NCBI GenBank assembly: GCA_020161935.1
Contig: JAIUNI010000018.1
Location: 62,001-126,000 of the forward strand
DNA: 64,000 nucleotides
Reading direction: 5' to 3'
Source: Chloroflexota bacterium
Lineage (GTDB): Bacteria > Chloroflexota > Anaerolineae > Aggregatilineales > Phototrophicaceae
Shown here in pieces: positions 17,275-26,563 of this stretch. The notes under the pieces were generated by a model, which worked only from the letters and a program-made list of their open reading frames with translations, was not told the origin of the DNA and made no database searches. The translations under genes were made by a program, and so were the position numbers. Positions within the stretch are counted from its first letter, which is position 1. Each line of letters starts with the position of its first letter.

Positions 17275-20200
17275 CTACTTCAAAAGCGCTTCCACCACCT
17301 GTTCAAGTGGCAGTTCTTTCCCTGTCGCGCTTTGCGTTTCCACCACTTCGGCAGCTTGACTCGCCTTCAACTGGTCGATCACCTTAGTCGCCATCTCGCG
17401 CGTTTCCTGCGTCGAGGCCGGATGATTCAGCACCATGCCGAGGCGCGGGAGCGTTTCCGGGTTGTTGGTATCGAGGCCAATCAGCCCGCAGATACTTTCG
17501 AGAATCATCGGGGTCGCGTCGAGGTCGTAAGCAATCCGCAGCGCTCGCCGGAACAAGTCCACCGCGCGAGATGTGTCATTCTGGGCGGTCGCCACATGAC
17601 CGAGGTTAATCAATGTGTTGGCGCTGCCTTGTCGGTTGCCGATGGCTTGCGAGAGCGAGAGACTTTCTTCTAAGTACGCACTCGCTTTATCCAGTTCACC
17701 GCGAAGCTGCGCCACGAAGCCGAGGTTATCCAACGCCAGCGCGATACCCCGCCGGTCGCCAATGCTCCGGCACATGCTCAAGGCTTCGTCAAAGTAATGG
17801 TTGGCCTTCCCTAGATCGCCCTGAATACCCGCCAGCGTACCGAGGTTGTGGAGCGTACTGGCGACCTTCCAACGTTCGCCATGCTCGCGGTGCAGGTTCA
17901 ACGTGACCTCAAAATGCTTCACCGAGTCGGCAAAATTACCCTGCCGCAGTGCCACGAGGCCGAGGTTGTTCATGCTGGTCGCCCGTGCTACCGGATTGTG
18001 TGCCGCCTCCGCGACTGCCAGCGCCGCCTGAATTTGCTCGTTCGCGCGGGCGTAATCACCTTGCTCAAACGCCACCATGCCCAAGCGGTTGAGCGTCCTA
18101 GCTTCACCTTCCGAGTAACGCAGAACGCGGTAAAGGGCGAAACTTTCCGAGCAGGCTTGCAGCGCCGCCTCGTAATTACCCGTGCGCCAGTAATTATCCC
18201 CGCGCAGGCTCAGGGCGCGTGCCGTGCCGACCTGATCACCAATCTCGCGATATAGTTCTAACCCTGCCGCGATTTGCTTTTCGGCTTCCTCGTAAGCGCC
18301 GGTGTATTGCAGTGCCTCTCCCAGCTTGATCGCCATTTCGGCCTGAACCGGGCGGCGTTTGGCTTCATCGGTAATGATCTCAGGGATGAGCTGTTGGCAG
18401 CGTTCAAAGAGGTCAATCGCTTCGGAAAGGGCGCTGATGCTGAGTGCGTAATCCCCCGCGAGTTGTGTGAAGTGGAATTCGTTCAGCAGATCGCCTGCCG
18501 CGCCCCAATGCTGTGCCATAACGGTCGCCCGTTCCGGCGCGTTCGGGTAAACGGCCGCCAGCGCCCCCGCGATTTGCCGGTGGAGTTCGGCACGGTCTTC
18601 CGGCGACACATTGGCAATCGTGACTTCGCGCAGCTTGTCGTGGGTGAAGTGGTATAACCCGTCTTGCACATCCAGCACCGCGCAGTTGACGCAGGTTGCC
18701 AACCACTCGTTCAGGTCATCCGTACCCACCACCGCTTCCAGCACATCAACATCAAGCTGCCGCCCACTGATGGCCGCCAGTTGCAGCAGCCGCTGACCAC
18801 TTTCCGGCACCCGCGCCAGCCGCCGCTGGATGATCGTTTGGATGCCGCCCGCCAGCACATTTTCCGGCAGGCTCATACTACCGACCTTTTTCAAACTGCC
18901 GGCTTCTTCCGCCAGCGCCCGCACCACCTCGACAAGGAAGAACACGTTGCCTTCCGTCTCGCGGCGTAGGAGTTCCAGCACCTGCGGTTGGCGACCGGCT
19001 TCACCCAGCATCGAGGCGCTCAAGGCAGCGATGTCATGCGCGGCCAGCCGTTCGAGGCGTAAAATCTGCATCCCCGGTAACTCTTGGGGCAGTGTCGGGC
19101 TTTCTTCGTGGCGGTAATTCGCGAGGATGAGTATCGGCAGGTTCGGGACGATGCCGTAAAGCAGCTTCACGAGGTCGAGCCGTTCACTTGCCCACTGTAA
19201 ATCTTCCAAAATGAGCATGATCGGCTGCTGCTGCTGTTGGAATAGGTTCGTGATCGCGCCGAACAACCGCCGCTGGTGAGCATCGCCTTCGAGCGTCACT
19301 GCGTCGCTGACCGTACGCTCCAGCAGTTCGCTGATGTCCGGGATAACCGCCTTGAGGATGCTCGCGTCTAGATCACTAATCTCGCTGGTGAGGGCCAACC
19401 GCCGCAGGGGTTCACGCCACAGTTGGTAGGGCAGCCCGCCTTCCGCCACCGCTTGCCCGCGCAGCACGGTTACGCCCTGCACCATCGCCCGTATGCGTAT
19501 TTCCTCGATCAAACGCGACTTGCCCACGCCGCTTTCCCCGGCAATCAGCCACGCGCTGCCTTTACCGTTAATCGCTTCTTCGAGCGCTTGGTCGAGCCGC
19601 TTAAGTTCATTTTCACGACCGACGAACGCTGCCGCCTGTAAGAAGCTCTCGCGGATCGCTGCCGATTCCTGCGGCAGGTTGATGCCCACAGCCGCAGCCA
19701 AATCGATCATCACCTGTTCGCTGTCGCTGTAGCGGTCTTCCGGCTGCTTCGACAGCAGTTTACCGATGATTCCCGCCAGCGTGTGCGTGTCGTAATCACC
19801 CCCGAAATCGATGTCGATGGCATCCGGTGTAAAGGACTCGGCATCCACCGTTCGGGTTTCAAAGCTCGGTTTTTCGGTCGGCATCTCATCCAGCGGCAGC
19901 GTGTCGTAATTCGGGTTCAGCGGTCGGGTCTTGTCGTCCCGAAGCGGCGCGGTTTTGGGCTGTAGCTTCGTGTAGTGAGACGTGTGGTCGAATAAAGTTG
20001 TTAAATCAGGGTTGGTAAACAGGACTTCTTGCAACAGCTTTTGCATGTTTTCGGTGTCGAAGGGATGCTTGCCCGTGAACAACTCGTAGGCGATCACCCC
20101 AACGGCGTACAGGTCGACGGCGGTCGTGGGTTCGCGCCCCTGAATGATTTCAGGAGCCATATAAGCCAGTGTACCCTGCACATCACCCTGCGCTTGTTCC

Positions 20201-20709
20201 GGTTCCATCGCGAGGCCGAAGTCCAACACTTTGACGTTCGTATCATTTTTAACCAGCACGTTACTCGGCTTGAGGTCGTGGTGCAGGATGCCGCGCCGGT
20301 GTAAATAAGCCAATGCTTGTAATAATTGAATCAGGAGATTAATTTGCTCGGCTGGTTGTTTTTGTGCCGCTTCCACGAAGTTATCGGCATCTTCGACCAG
20401 TTCCATCGTGATGTACGGCAGGCTTTGCTCGTCGAAGCCGTAATCCAGCACACTGATAATATTCGGGTGCCGCAGTGAGGCCAAAACCTTAAACTCACGC
20501 GCGAGTGCCATGCGGAAGTTTAAACTGTCATCGGGATTGGCAAAGGTTTGGTTTTCGGTGAGTCCAGTCACGCGCTTGAGCGCAATTTTTTCGCCCGTCA
20601 GTTTGTCCAGCGCTTCATATACCGCGCCCATCCCCCCCTGACCGAGCATCTTTCCAGTCCGGTAACGCCTACCATAGATGATAGGTGCAGCCATCTGAGT
20701 CATAATCAT
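17275..20709 (-). CDS. Ser/Thr protein kinase fused to AAA ATPase and TPR repeats
   Basis: 1144 residues. The N-terminal Hanks-type kinase is complete: glycine loop GQGGMGAVY, Lys45 in KIALK, catalytic HDLKPSN (D145, N150), DFG (D163) and MAPEII. A linker of ~90 residues follows, then an AAA/MalT-like ATPase opening FVGRENELKRL with Walker A GESGVGKS and Walker B LILEDLQW. The C-terminal ~350 residues hold TPR repeats of the type GDYARANEQIQAALA and GNLGFVAQLRGELDKA. No DNA-binding domain or membrane helix is seen. Such proteins integrate signals and phosphorylate unknown partners. ATG 20709 has AGGAAC upstream; an internal ATG five codons later is possible. Confidence 0.93.
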   Translation of the reverse strand: MIMTQMAAPIIYGRRYRTGKMLGQGGMGAVYEALDKLTGEKIALKRVTGLTENQTFANPDDSLNFRMALAREFKVLASLRHPNIISVLDYGFDEQSLPYITMELVEDADNFVEAAQKQPAEQINLLIQLLQALAYLHRRGILHHDLKPSNVLVKNDTNVKVLDFGLAMEPEQAQGDVQGTLAYMAPEIIQGREPTTAVDLYAVGVIAYELFTGKHPFDTENMQKLLQEVLFTNPDLTTLFDHTSHYTKLQPKTAPLRDDKTRPLNPNYDTLPLDEMPTEKPSFETRTVDAESFTPDAIDIDFGGDYDTHTLAGIIGKLLSKQPEDRYSDSEQVMIDLAAAVGINLPQESAAIRESFLQAAAFVGRENELKRLDQALEEAINGKGSAWLIAGESGVGKSRLIEEIRIRAMVQGVTVLRGQAVAEGGLPYQLWREPLRRLALTSEISDLDASILKAVIPDISELLERTVSDAVTLEGDAHQRRLFGAITNLFQQQQQPIMLILEDLQWASERLDLVKLLYGIVPNLPILILANYRHEESPTLPQELPGMQILRLERLAAHDIAALSASMLGEAGRQPQVLELLRRETEGNVFFLVEVVRALAEEAGSLKKVGSMSLPENVLAGGIQTIIQRRLARVPESGQRLLQLAAISGRQLDVDVLEAVVGTDDLNEWLATCVNCAVLDVQDGLYHFTHDKLREVTIANVSPEDRAELHRQIAGALAAVYPNAPERATVMAQHWGAAGDLLNEFHFTQLAGDYALSISALSEAIDLFERCQQLIPEIITDEAKRRPVQAEMAIKLGEALQYTGAYEEAEKQIAAGLELYREIGDQVGTARALSLRGDNYWRTGNYEAALQACSESFALYRVLRYSEGEARTLNRLGMVAFEQGDYARANEQIQAALAVAEAAHNPVARATSMNNLGLVALRQGNFADSVKHFEVTLNLHREHGERWKVASTLHNLGTLAGIQGDLGKANHYFDEALSMCRSIGDRRGIALALDNLGFVAQLRGELDKASAYLEESLSLSQAIGNRQGSANTLINLGHVATAQNDTSRAVDLFRRALRIAYDLDATPMILESICGLIGLDTNNPETLPRLGMVLNHPASTQETREMATKVIDQLKASQAAEVVETQSATGKELPLEQVVEALLK

Positions 20710-20866
20710 TTGTTCCTTTGTCTTGTGACCTCACCATTCTATCGCAAACCGACGTTCCCGGTATGGAAATTTAAACCAAATTTCAAAATAACATTTCGCG
20801 GAAGACCGCTTCGCGCCTTGCACACGGGCGGCCTGAGCATCATAATTCACCCGTTGATTACCGGTT

Positions 20867-21613
20867 ATGAGGGTTTATTACAGGATGCGACGACGATTAA
20901 CTGTTCTTTCTGGTTTACTGGTCGTGATCTTCGGCTTGGCATTTGTAACCTACCGGTGGCTGCTGCCGCGCTTGAGCGATAGCCGCAGCAATAGCAACCC
21001 TGTGATCTACCGCTGGTTCAACGACCCCACCTCACGCCCTTCATTGATGACCACCATGAACCGGACGACTTGCCCCGGCGCACCCTTCAGCTTGCCCTCG
21101 GACGGTCTCATCGGGTTGCTGTGGAGCGACCCCGCCGCGCCCTATACCATCTTGAGCCAACATACGGGGCTGGATGTATTTGGTGACGGTGAGCCGGGAA
21201 CCGTTCCCGTTTATGCGGCTTACGATGGCTTGCTCACCCGCCGCGACGAGTGGCTGTCGTCGGTCATCATCAAGCACGACGACCCGCGCCAAGCCGGACG
21301 CACGATCTGGACATACTATACACACATGGCTTCGCGCGAGGGTTCACGTTCGTTCATCGTGCCGGATTTTCCTGCCGGTACGGTTGATGCGCCGGTGAAG
21401 CGCGGCGACCTGCTCGGTTATCAGGGCGAGTATGCAGGGGCGGGTGTGCCGATTGGGATGCACCTCCATTTCAGTATCGTCACGACCAACGACGATGGGA
21501 CGTTCAAGAACGAGGCGGTGCTGGGGAATACGCTCGACCCCTCGCCCTATTTCGGCATGAACCTGAGTATCGCGGGCTGGCCTGAACGCCCCATTCAATG
21601 CAGCGATACCTAA
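20867..21613 (+). CDS. Membrane-anchored M23 family peptidase (LytM-like)
   Basis: 248 residues. An N-terminal hydrophobic anchor (LTVLSGLLVVIFGLAFV) is followed by a periplasmic or extracellular domain with the M23 zinc motifs HTGLDVFGD (H-x3-D) and MHLHFS (H-x-H). M23 enzymes cut peptide cross-links in cell-wall material, and some are inactive regulators; here both motifs are intact. Starts at ATG 20867 or ATG 20885 are both plausible; the second gives a shorter leader MRRRL. The glycosyltransferase gene begins one base after the stop. Confidence 0.85.
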   Translation: MRVYYRMRRRLTVLSGLLVVIFGLAFVTYRWLLPRLSDSRSNSNPVIYRWFNDPTSRPSLMTTMNRTTCPGAPFSLPSDGLIGLLWSDPAAPYTILSQHTGLDVFGDGEPGTVPVYAAYDGLLTRRDEWLSSVIIKHDDPRQAGRTIWTYYTHMASREGSRSFIVPDFPAGTVDAPVKRGDLLGYQGEYAGAGVPIGMHLHFSIVTTNDDGTFKNEAVLGNTLDPSPYFGMNLSIAGWPERPIQCSDT

Positions 21614-21614
21614 T

Positions 21615-23231
21615 TTGAGCCGCCAACCCCTCGCTAAAATCCCCGCCCTCGGCGCGGCAGTCGTGTGCAGCCTCCTGCTGATGGTCATCACCATTACGCC
21701 GCCGGTTGTCGTTGGCGATTGGGCGCGGCTGGATACTGTCGGACGTTATACCCCACAGGCGATACCTTACACTTGGCCGAGTTATGGGCTGCAAATCGGG
21801 TTGTGGGCGGGCATGATGTTGTCGCTGTGGTGGGCCTTTCGGGGAAATCACTCTACTTCATTTATTAAACCGCTTCGCTTTCCTGCCATGCTGCTGATCC
21901 TCATTCTGCTCGGCTTCGGTCTGCGCCTGTACAGCCTCAATCGGCTGCCGCTGTTGATTGATGAGATCGGGTTTGCCGCCCGTGCCGCCGATATGCTGCA
22001 TGGTCAGCACGTACCGATTTTCGCACCGGGGCATAACGGCAACCCATCGGTGTTTTCGTGGCTGCTTTCGGGCGTGATGTCGGTATTCGGGCAGAACATT
22101 TTCGCCGCGCGGCTGCTCTCACTGCTGTTCGGCACACTCAGTATTCCGGCGGCTTACGCGCTGGGGCGGTCGTGGTGGTCGCATCGGGTGGGGTTGGTCG
22201 CGGCGGCTTTCCTCGCCACCTATCCTGCCCACGTTCACTTCAGCCGCTTGGCGCTCTATAACATCATCGACCCGTTCTTCATGCTGCTGGCGTTGGCGCT
22301 CTTGGCACGGGCGCTGCGGCGTGGGTACTTAGCGGATTTCGCGTGGGTCGGCATCTGGGCAGGTATCGCCCAATACTTTTACCACGGCTCACGGCTGCTG
22401 CCGGTCTTAATCGGGGTTTACCTCTTGCTGTTTACCCGACGTTCCAAGCGACAAGTTCAACAACAACCTCTCCGTGTCTCTGTGCCATTGAGTCTCTGTG
22501 TGATGCTGTTCGTCTTTGTCATTGTCACCTTGCCGCGTTTCGCCCCGATGTTCACTGCTAATTTGCCGCTGACAGGCAACCTAGAAGGTGTGCGGCTGCC
22601 GTCTGATCTGGCTGCGAACGCACTGCGCTCGGTGCTGGCATGGGTGGGGCAGCCGGATGTGTCGCCGTTCTGGTTGGGCAGTGTGCCGCTGCTGCCCGTG
22701 CTGGCACTGCTCGCGGCTGGCGTTGGCTTGGTGATTGCCTTACGCTACTTACGCGACCCACGCCACGCGGTACTGCTTACAGCTCTACTGCTGACCACTA
22801 TGTTTGGTGGAGTCATCTGGCCTGCCGCGCCGTTGTACGTCCGCTATATGACCGCGCTTCCGGCAATCGTGCTGTTGGTCGCGCTGCCGTTTGAAAGCAT
22901 CTTGAACCGCAGAGACGCAGAGAAACACAGAGAGATTGGTGTACAGGAGCCGCGCTTCTATAAACAGATGAGGCAGCTAGCTATACTGCTCATCACGCTC
23001 ATTACGGCGCAGGGTATCATCGTGAGTATTCAGCATACGAGGGAAGCCTATGAGCATGTGCCAGCGGGGTTGTGGGAGGCCGATACCTTAGCTCGCGCGG
23101 CATCGCATTTGCCGGAAGGCGTGGAAGCCCGGTTGAAAGTGTCGGACGATTTCGGCGAGGTTGAGCGGGTGACTATCGCCGATTACATCGCGTTTTATGG
23201 GCAGCGGCGGCCTGTAAGCATCATCAAGTGA
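21615..23231 (+). CDS. GT39-family (ArnT/PMT-type) membrane glycosyltransferase with repeat-derived segments
   Basis: 538 residues with about ten hydrophobic helices. The first loop after the early helices holds LLIDEIGFAARAADML, the acidic motif of GT39 enzymes, which transfer sugars from polyprenyl-phosphate donors on the outer side of the membrane. The start is TTG 21615 just after the M23 stop; no in-frame ATG fits. Two segments look like absorbed dispersed repeats: bases 22468-22505 and 22904-22934, the latter encoding NRRDAEKHRE, the typical translation of a widespread intergenic repeat. They fall in hydrophilic or helix-flanking sections, so the protein may tolerate them. Confidence 0.82.
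   Translation: MSRQPLAKIPALGAAVVCSLLLMVITITPPVVVGDWARLDTVGRYTPQAIPYTWPSYGLQIGLWAGMMLSLWWAFRGNHSTSFIKPLRFPAMLLILILLGFGLRLYSLNRLPLLIDEIGFAARAADMLHGQHVPIFAPGHNGNPSVFSWLLSGVMSVFGQNIFAARLLSLLFGTLSIPAAYALGRSWWSHRVGLVAAAFLATYPAHVHFSRLALYNIIDPFFMLLALALLARALRRGYLADFAWVGIWAGIAQYFYHGSRLLPVLIGVYLLLFTRRSKRQVQQQPLRVSVPLSLCVMLFVFVIVTLPRFAPMFTANLPLTGNLEGVRLPSDLAANALRSVLAWVGQPDVSPFWLGSVPLLPVLALLAAGVGLVIALRYLRDPRHAVLLTALLLTTMFGGVIWPAAPLYVRYMTALPAIVLLVALPFESILNRRDAEKHREIGVQEPRFYKQMRQLAILLITLITAQGIIVSIQHTREAYEHVPAGLWEADTLARAASHLPEGVEARLKVSDDFGEVERVTIADYIAFYGQRRPVSIIK
22904..22934 (+). repeat. Dispersed repeat absorbed in frame into GT39 gene
   Basis: GAACCGCAGAGACGCAGAGA and the following AACACAGAGAG are the reverse-strand form of the CTCTGTGTTCTTTGTGCCTTTGTGG family seen between genes at 38582, 44561, 48614 and 54128. 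Here it is translated as NRRDAEKHRE. Confidence 0.7.
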
Positions 23232-23238
23232 GGCATTT

Positions 23239-24021
23239 ATGGGGAAATTAGACGGTAAAGTCGCCATCATGACCGGCGGCAACAAAGGGATTGGTCGGGC
23301 GGTCGTTCGCCTGTTCGTGGCGGAAGGGGCGCGTGTGGTGATTGCTGCCCGTGACCAAGCGGCGGCGCAAGCAGTCTCCGATGAAATCCAGCAGTCCGGT
23401 GGCGAGGCGTTAGCGCTCGCCTGTGACGTGCGCCAGCCTGCGGACTGCCAATCGGTAGCAGCTCAGACTGTAGCCAGATATGGACGCATCGATATCCTAT
23501 TCAACAACGCGGGTATCGTGCCGCGTGGGACGGTGCCGGAAACCTCGTTGGAGGTGTGGCAGGATACACTCGACACCAACGTCAGCGGGACGTTCTATAT
23601 GTGCAAAGCTGTTCTGCCGCAGATGATCGCGCAGGGCGGCGGGGTGATCGTCAACAATGGCTCGGATTGGGCAGTTGTCGGTGGGCAGCAGGCAGCGGCT
23701 TACTGTGCCAGCAAAGGGGCGGTCGTGCAGTTGACCAAAGCAATGGCGCTCGACCACGGACGGCAGGGCATCCGAGTCAATGTTGTTTGTCCGGGTGATA
23801 CCTACGTCGAGCGCTGGGACAGCCGCAAGCCCGCTGACCAGAGCCGCGAGGATTGGTTTACCGGGATGGGTAAGGATTTCCCGCTGGGACGGGTGGCGCA
23901 GGTGGACGAGATCGCGCGGGCGGTGTTGTTCCTCGCCAGCGATGATTCCAGCTATATGACAGGGCAAACACTGGTCGTAGACGGTGGCAACACGGCGGGT
24001 GGCACGACGGCGCAGTATTGA
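23239..24021 (+). CDS. SDR-family NAD(P)-dependent oxidoreductase
   Basis: 260 residues, classical short-chain dehydrogenase length. Cofactor-binding TGGNKGIG (residues 12-19), NNAG, and the catalytic set Ser142, Tyr155 and Lys159 (AAYCASK) are all present; the C-terminus carries the usual YMTGQTLVVDGG. The Rossmann fold reduces or oxidises an alcohol/carbonyl pair, FabG-like, but the substrate cannot be read. RAARD after strand 2 (VVIAARDQAA) is compatible with NADP preference. The start is seven bases after the GT39 stop. Confidence 0.93.
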   Translation: MGKLDGKVAIMTGGNKGIGRAVVRLFVAEGARVVIAARDQAAAQAVSDEIQQSGGEALALACDVRQPADCQSVAAQTVARYGRIDILFNNAGIVPRGTVPETSLEVWQDTLDTNVSGTFYMCKAVLPQMIAQGGGVIVNNGSDWAVVGGQQAAAYCASKGAVVQLTKAMALDHGRQGIRVNVVCPGDTYVERWDSRKPADQSREDWFTGMGKDFPLGRVAQVDEIARAVLFLASDDSSYMTGQTLVVDGGNTAGGTTAQY

Positions 24022-24097
24022 GCAGGCGGGCAAGCGACCAGTATAATGAGGCTGGTGAGACTCACACTTCATCAATACCAAGAGGAACAAGCCGCTT

Positions 24098-24412
24098 ATG
24101 GCAGATGAGATTGATCCGATTTCGCCCGAACGCGCTCAAGAGATTTTAGAGGCGGCTATCCGCGAGCGCTTGGGTGACAATTGGGAGGATGAGGACAGCG
24201 GTTGGACGAAAGTCACCGGACACAACTATATGGCACGGCTGACACGCGGGCGCACCAGCCTCGACTTTTATGTTGACCTGCTCGGTAACGTCACCGTTGA
24301 ACAATCCAATTCCGCGCCGCTGCTCGAAACCGGGCGCTTGCTGCTGATGATGCTCCTCGGCTTGTCCATCGTGATCGCTTTTCTGATCGTTCGCATCGTT
24401 AGCGGCGGGTAA
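24098..24412 (+). CDS. Small hypothetical protein with C-terminal membrane anchor
   Basis: 104 residues. The first ~70 residues are soluble and acidic (EDEDSGWTKV, SLDFYVDLLGNVTVEQS); the last ~25 form one hydrophobic helix (LLMMLLGLSIVIAFLIVRIV), so it is probably tail-anchored. It is not a family I recognise. It begins 76 bases after the SDR gene and ends nine bases before the GNAT gene, in a run of same-strand genes. An AGAGGAACAAG ribosome-site-like segment lies close upstream. Confidence 0.65.
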   Translation: MADEIDPISPERAQEILEAAIRERLGDNWEDEDSGWTKVTGHNYMARLTRGRTSLDFYVDLLGNVTVEQSNSAPLLETGRLLLMMLLGLSIVIAFLIVRIVSGG

Positions 24413-24421
24413 AGGAACCTT

Positions 24422-24898
24422 ATGACAGCCGAAACTTTCTCTATTCGTCCGGCAATTCCTGCTGACCATGATGCGGTAGTCGCTTGCATAGAAGCCTCGT
24501 TCAGCAAGTGGGTTCCGATCATGGGCGGGATGAAACCGCTGGCGCTAACCGCCGACTACCACGAACATATCGCGAACGGCGCGACCTACGTGCTGGAAAG
24601 CGAACAGGGTGCTGTTGCCGGACTGCTGATTTTCTGGCAAGAAGATGACGCGCTGTACTTGGATACGATTGCCGTCAATCCCGCTTACCAGAAGCATGGG
24701 TTGGGGCGGCGGCTGCTCGCTTTCACCGAGGGCAAGGCGCGTGAGATAGGATTGGATAAGATAACGCTGGTGACCAATGAGAAGATGGTCGCCAATCAAG
24801 ACTACTACAAGAAGAACGGCTTTGTCGAAACACACCGTCACGCGCTGCATGAGGGGCGGGTCGGGGTGTGGATGCGTAAAACCCTCGCCGCGAGTTGA
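24422..24898 (+). CDS. GNAT-family N-acetyltransferase
   Basis: 158 residues. The GNAT core is clear: IRPAIPADHDAVVACIE at the start, YLDTIAVNPAYQKHGLGRRLL for acetyl-CoA binding (Q-x-x-G-x-G), and QDYYKKNGFVETHRH near the end. The substrate (an amine or a protein N-terminus) is unknown. It sits between an anchored small protein and the second GT39 gene, with nine- and nine-base gaps. Confidence 0.9.
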   Translation: MTAETFSIRPAIPADHDAVVACIEASFSKWVPIMGGMKPLALTADYHEHIANGATYVLESEQGAVAGLLIFWQEDDALYLDTIAVNPAYQKHGLGRRLLAFTEGKAREIGLDKITLVTNEKMVANQDYYKKNGFVETHRHALHEGRVGVWMRKTLAAS

Positions 24899-24907
24899 GA
24901 ACCTGAC

Positions 24908-26563
24908 GTGCTATCCCGACTGCTCAAGCGTGATTGGCTGCTGCTGGCGGCGTTGGTGCTGGTCGCCTGTTTGTTGGCGCTTCCCGTGCTGACGTATCCG
25001 CTGGGGCGCGATCAGGGCGAGTTCGCCACCATTGGGCGCGGCATCCTCGGTGGCCGGGTGCCGTATATCGACCTGTGGAACCCCAAACCCCCCGCCGTCT
25101 TTTATGTCTATGCGCTGGCGATGCGCTTGCTCGGTCAAACGGCGGTGGCGCTCCGTGCGATTGATTTTATCGTTGTGCCAGTTTGCTGCGCGTGCCTGTT
25201 CTGGATTGGGCGGGTGCTGGTCAACCGCCGCGTGGGGTTGTGGGCGGTGCTGCTGTTCCCCGTGTTTTACTTCACCGAGACCTTCTGGACGCTGACGCAA
25301 AATGACGGCATTGTGTTGGTACCGATGCTGCTGGCGATGGTGTTTACTTTGAAAGTCGCCAGTCACCAGTCGCCAGTTACCAGCTCAATGCGGTGGTCGT
25401 TCGTTTATGCGATAGCTGCCGGAATGCTAGCGGGCTACGTGGTGTGGTACAAGTATCCGTTCGCGCTGTTCGGTGTGCTGCTGGCGGGGATGTACCTGTG
25501 GCACCGCTGGCAGGGGCGGGGCGCAAACCCGTTCAGCCACCGTGATGTTTACCTCGCGCTGGCTTATGCTGTGGGTGTTGCCGTAACTCTGGGGGGCGGT
25601 GTCCTGTTGTTGATGGCACAGGGCGCGTGGGATGAGTTCCTCCGCAGCGCCCAAGTGACAGCCCAATATACGGCGCTGACGTTCAATGTGGATGACTTCA
25701 CAGAGTTGATGGGAACGGCTATCGGCTACCGCTTTCACTATTGGGGGCTGCTGTTCCTGCTGGCAGTTGTGGGAGTAGCAAGTTATAAGTTTCAAGTCGC
25801 CAGTCGTCAGTCGCCAGCTACCAGCCAAATTGATCTCGAAGCATCTGCTATTCCCTCAGCACTCGTTACTCGTTACCCAGTACTTCTAATTCTCCTCGCA
25901 TGGCTGCTGACCGGCCTCATCATTATGCTGTCACAGGCGAAGGGCTATGACTACCACTGGCTGCCGATGCTGCCACCGTTGGTACTGCTCGGCGGGTTAG
26001 GTGTCGATGCGCTGCAAGGATGGTTGGCAAGGATACTATCGCGCGGGGTTACGACGGTTATCATTGGCGCAGGATTGCTGATGATATTAGCTGCCGGTGT
26101 CTGGCCGGTGAGCTGGCGTTATATCACAGGTCAGGAAGATCAGGTCGCGTATTATGGGCGCTTCGTAGCGGGTGAGTTCGTAGCGGACGAATCGCTGGAA
26201 GTCGTGAATCTGCTGCGGGAACGGGTTGTACCGGGGGATTCGCTGTACATCTGGGGCTTCCGACCAGAGGTGTATTACCTCAGCGGTTTGAACCCTGCCA
26301 CGCGCTTCATTTTCCAGTTTCCGTTGGTCGGCAGTTGGTATCCGCAGGAGTGGCGGCAGGAGAACGTCGATACCCTGTGGGCGGCGCTGCCCCCATATGT
26401 GCTGGTGCTGCAAGTCGATTATATGCCGTGGGTGACGGGCAGCAATCAAGACTCGAATACGCTGCTTCAGGAGTATACTGAGTTAAATAATTGGCTGGTT
26501 TTTAATTACGAGCGTGACACGCAGATTGGAAACTTCTTCGTATGGCGACGGAAACAACCGTAA
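24908..26563 (+). CDS. GT39-family membrane glycosyltransferase with embedded heptad repeats
   Basis: 551 residues, GTG start. Multiple membrane helices; the donor-site motif is in the first loop (YPLGRDQGEFATIGRGIL). Two segments contain tandem 7-base repeats that are normally intergenic: 25354-25388 (encoding VASHQSPVTSS) and 25795-25829 (encoding VASRQSPATSQ), and a third repeat-like ACTCGTTACTCGTTAC lies near 25860. They encode polar loops between predicted helices, the reading frame is open throughout and the protein ends normally. The stop overlaps the next gene by 22 bases. The role is probably transfer of a lipid-linked sugar at the cell surface. Confidence 0.82.
   Translation: MLSRLLKRDWLLLAALVLVACLLALPVLTYPLGRDQGEFATIGRGILGGRVPYIDLWNPKPPAVFYVYALAMRLLGQTAVALRAIDFIVVPVCCACLFWIGRVLVNRRVGLWAVLLFPVFYFTETFWTLTQNDGIVLVPMLLAMVFTLKVASHQSPVTSSMRWSFVYAIAAGMLAGYVVWYKYPFALFGVLLAGMYLWHRWQGRGANPFSHRDVYLALAYAVGVAVTLGGGVLLLMAQGAWDEFLRSAQVTAQYTALTFNVDDFTELMGTAIGYRFHYWGLLFLLAVVGVASYKFQVASRQSPATSQIDLEASAIPSALVTRYPVLLILLAWLLTGLIIMLSQAKGYDYHWLPMLPPLVLLGGLGVDALQGWLARILSRGVTTVIIGAGLLMILAAGVWPVSWRYITGQEDQVAYYGRFVAGEFVADESLEVVNLLRERVVPGDSLYIWGFRPEVYYLSGLNPATRFIFQFPLVGSWYPQEWRQENVDTLWAALPPYVLVLQVDYMPWVTGSNQDSNTLLQEYTELNNWLVFNYERDTQIGNFFVWRRKQP
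25354..25388 (+). repeat. Heptad (AGTCGCC-type) tandem repeat inside GT39 gene, copy 1
   Basis: Five consecutive 7-base units: AGTCGCC, AGTCACC, AGTCGCC, AGTTACC, AGCTCAA. The same unit order recurs 441 bases downstream and, more diverged, in the intergenic DNA at 33420-33480. Confidence 0.85.
25795..25829 (+). repeat. Heptad (AGTCGCC-type) tandem repeat inside GT39 gene, copy 2
   Basis: AGTCGCC, AGTCGTC, AGTCGCC, AGCTACC, AGCCAAA in tandem; preceded by AAGTTATAAGTTTC, which looks like a more diverged extension. It matches copy 1 unit by unit. Confidence 0.85.
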
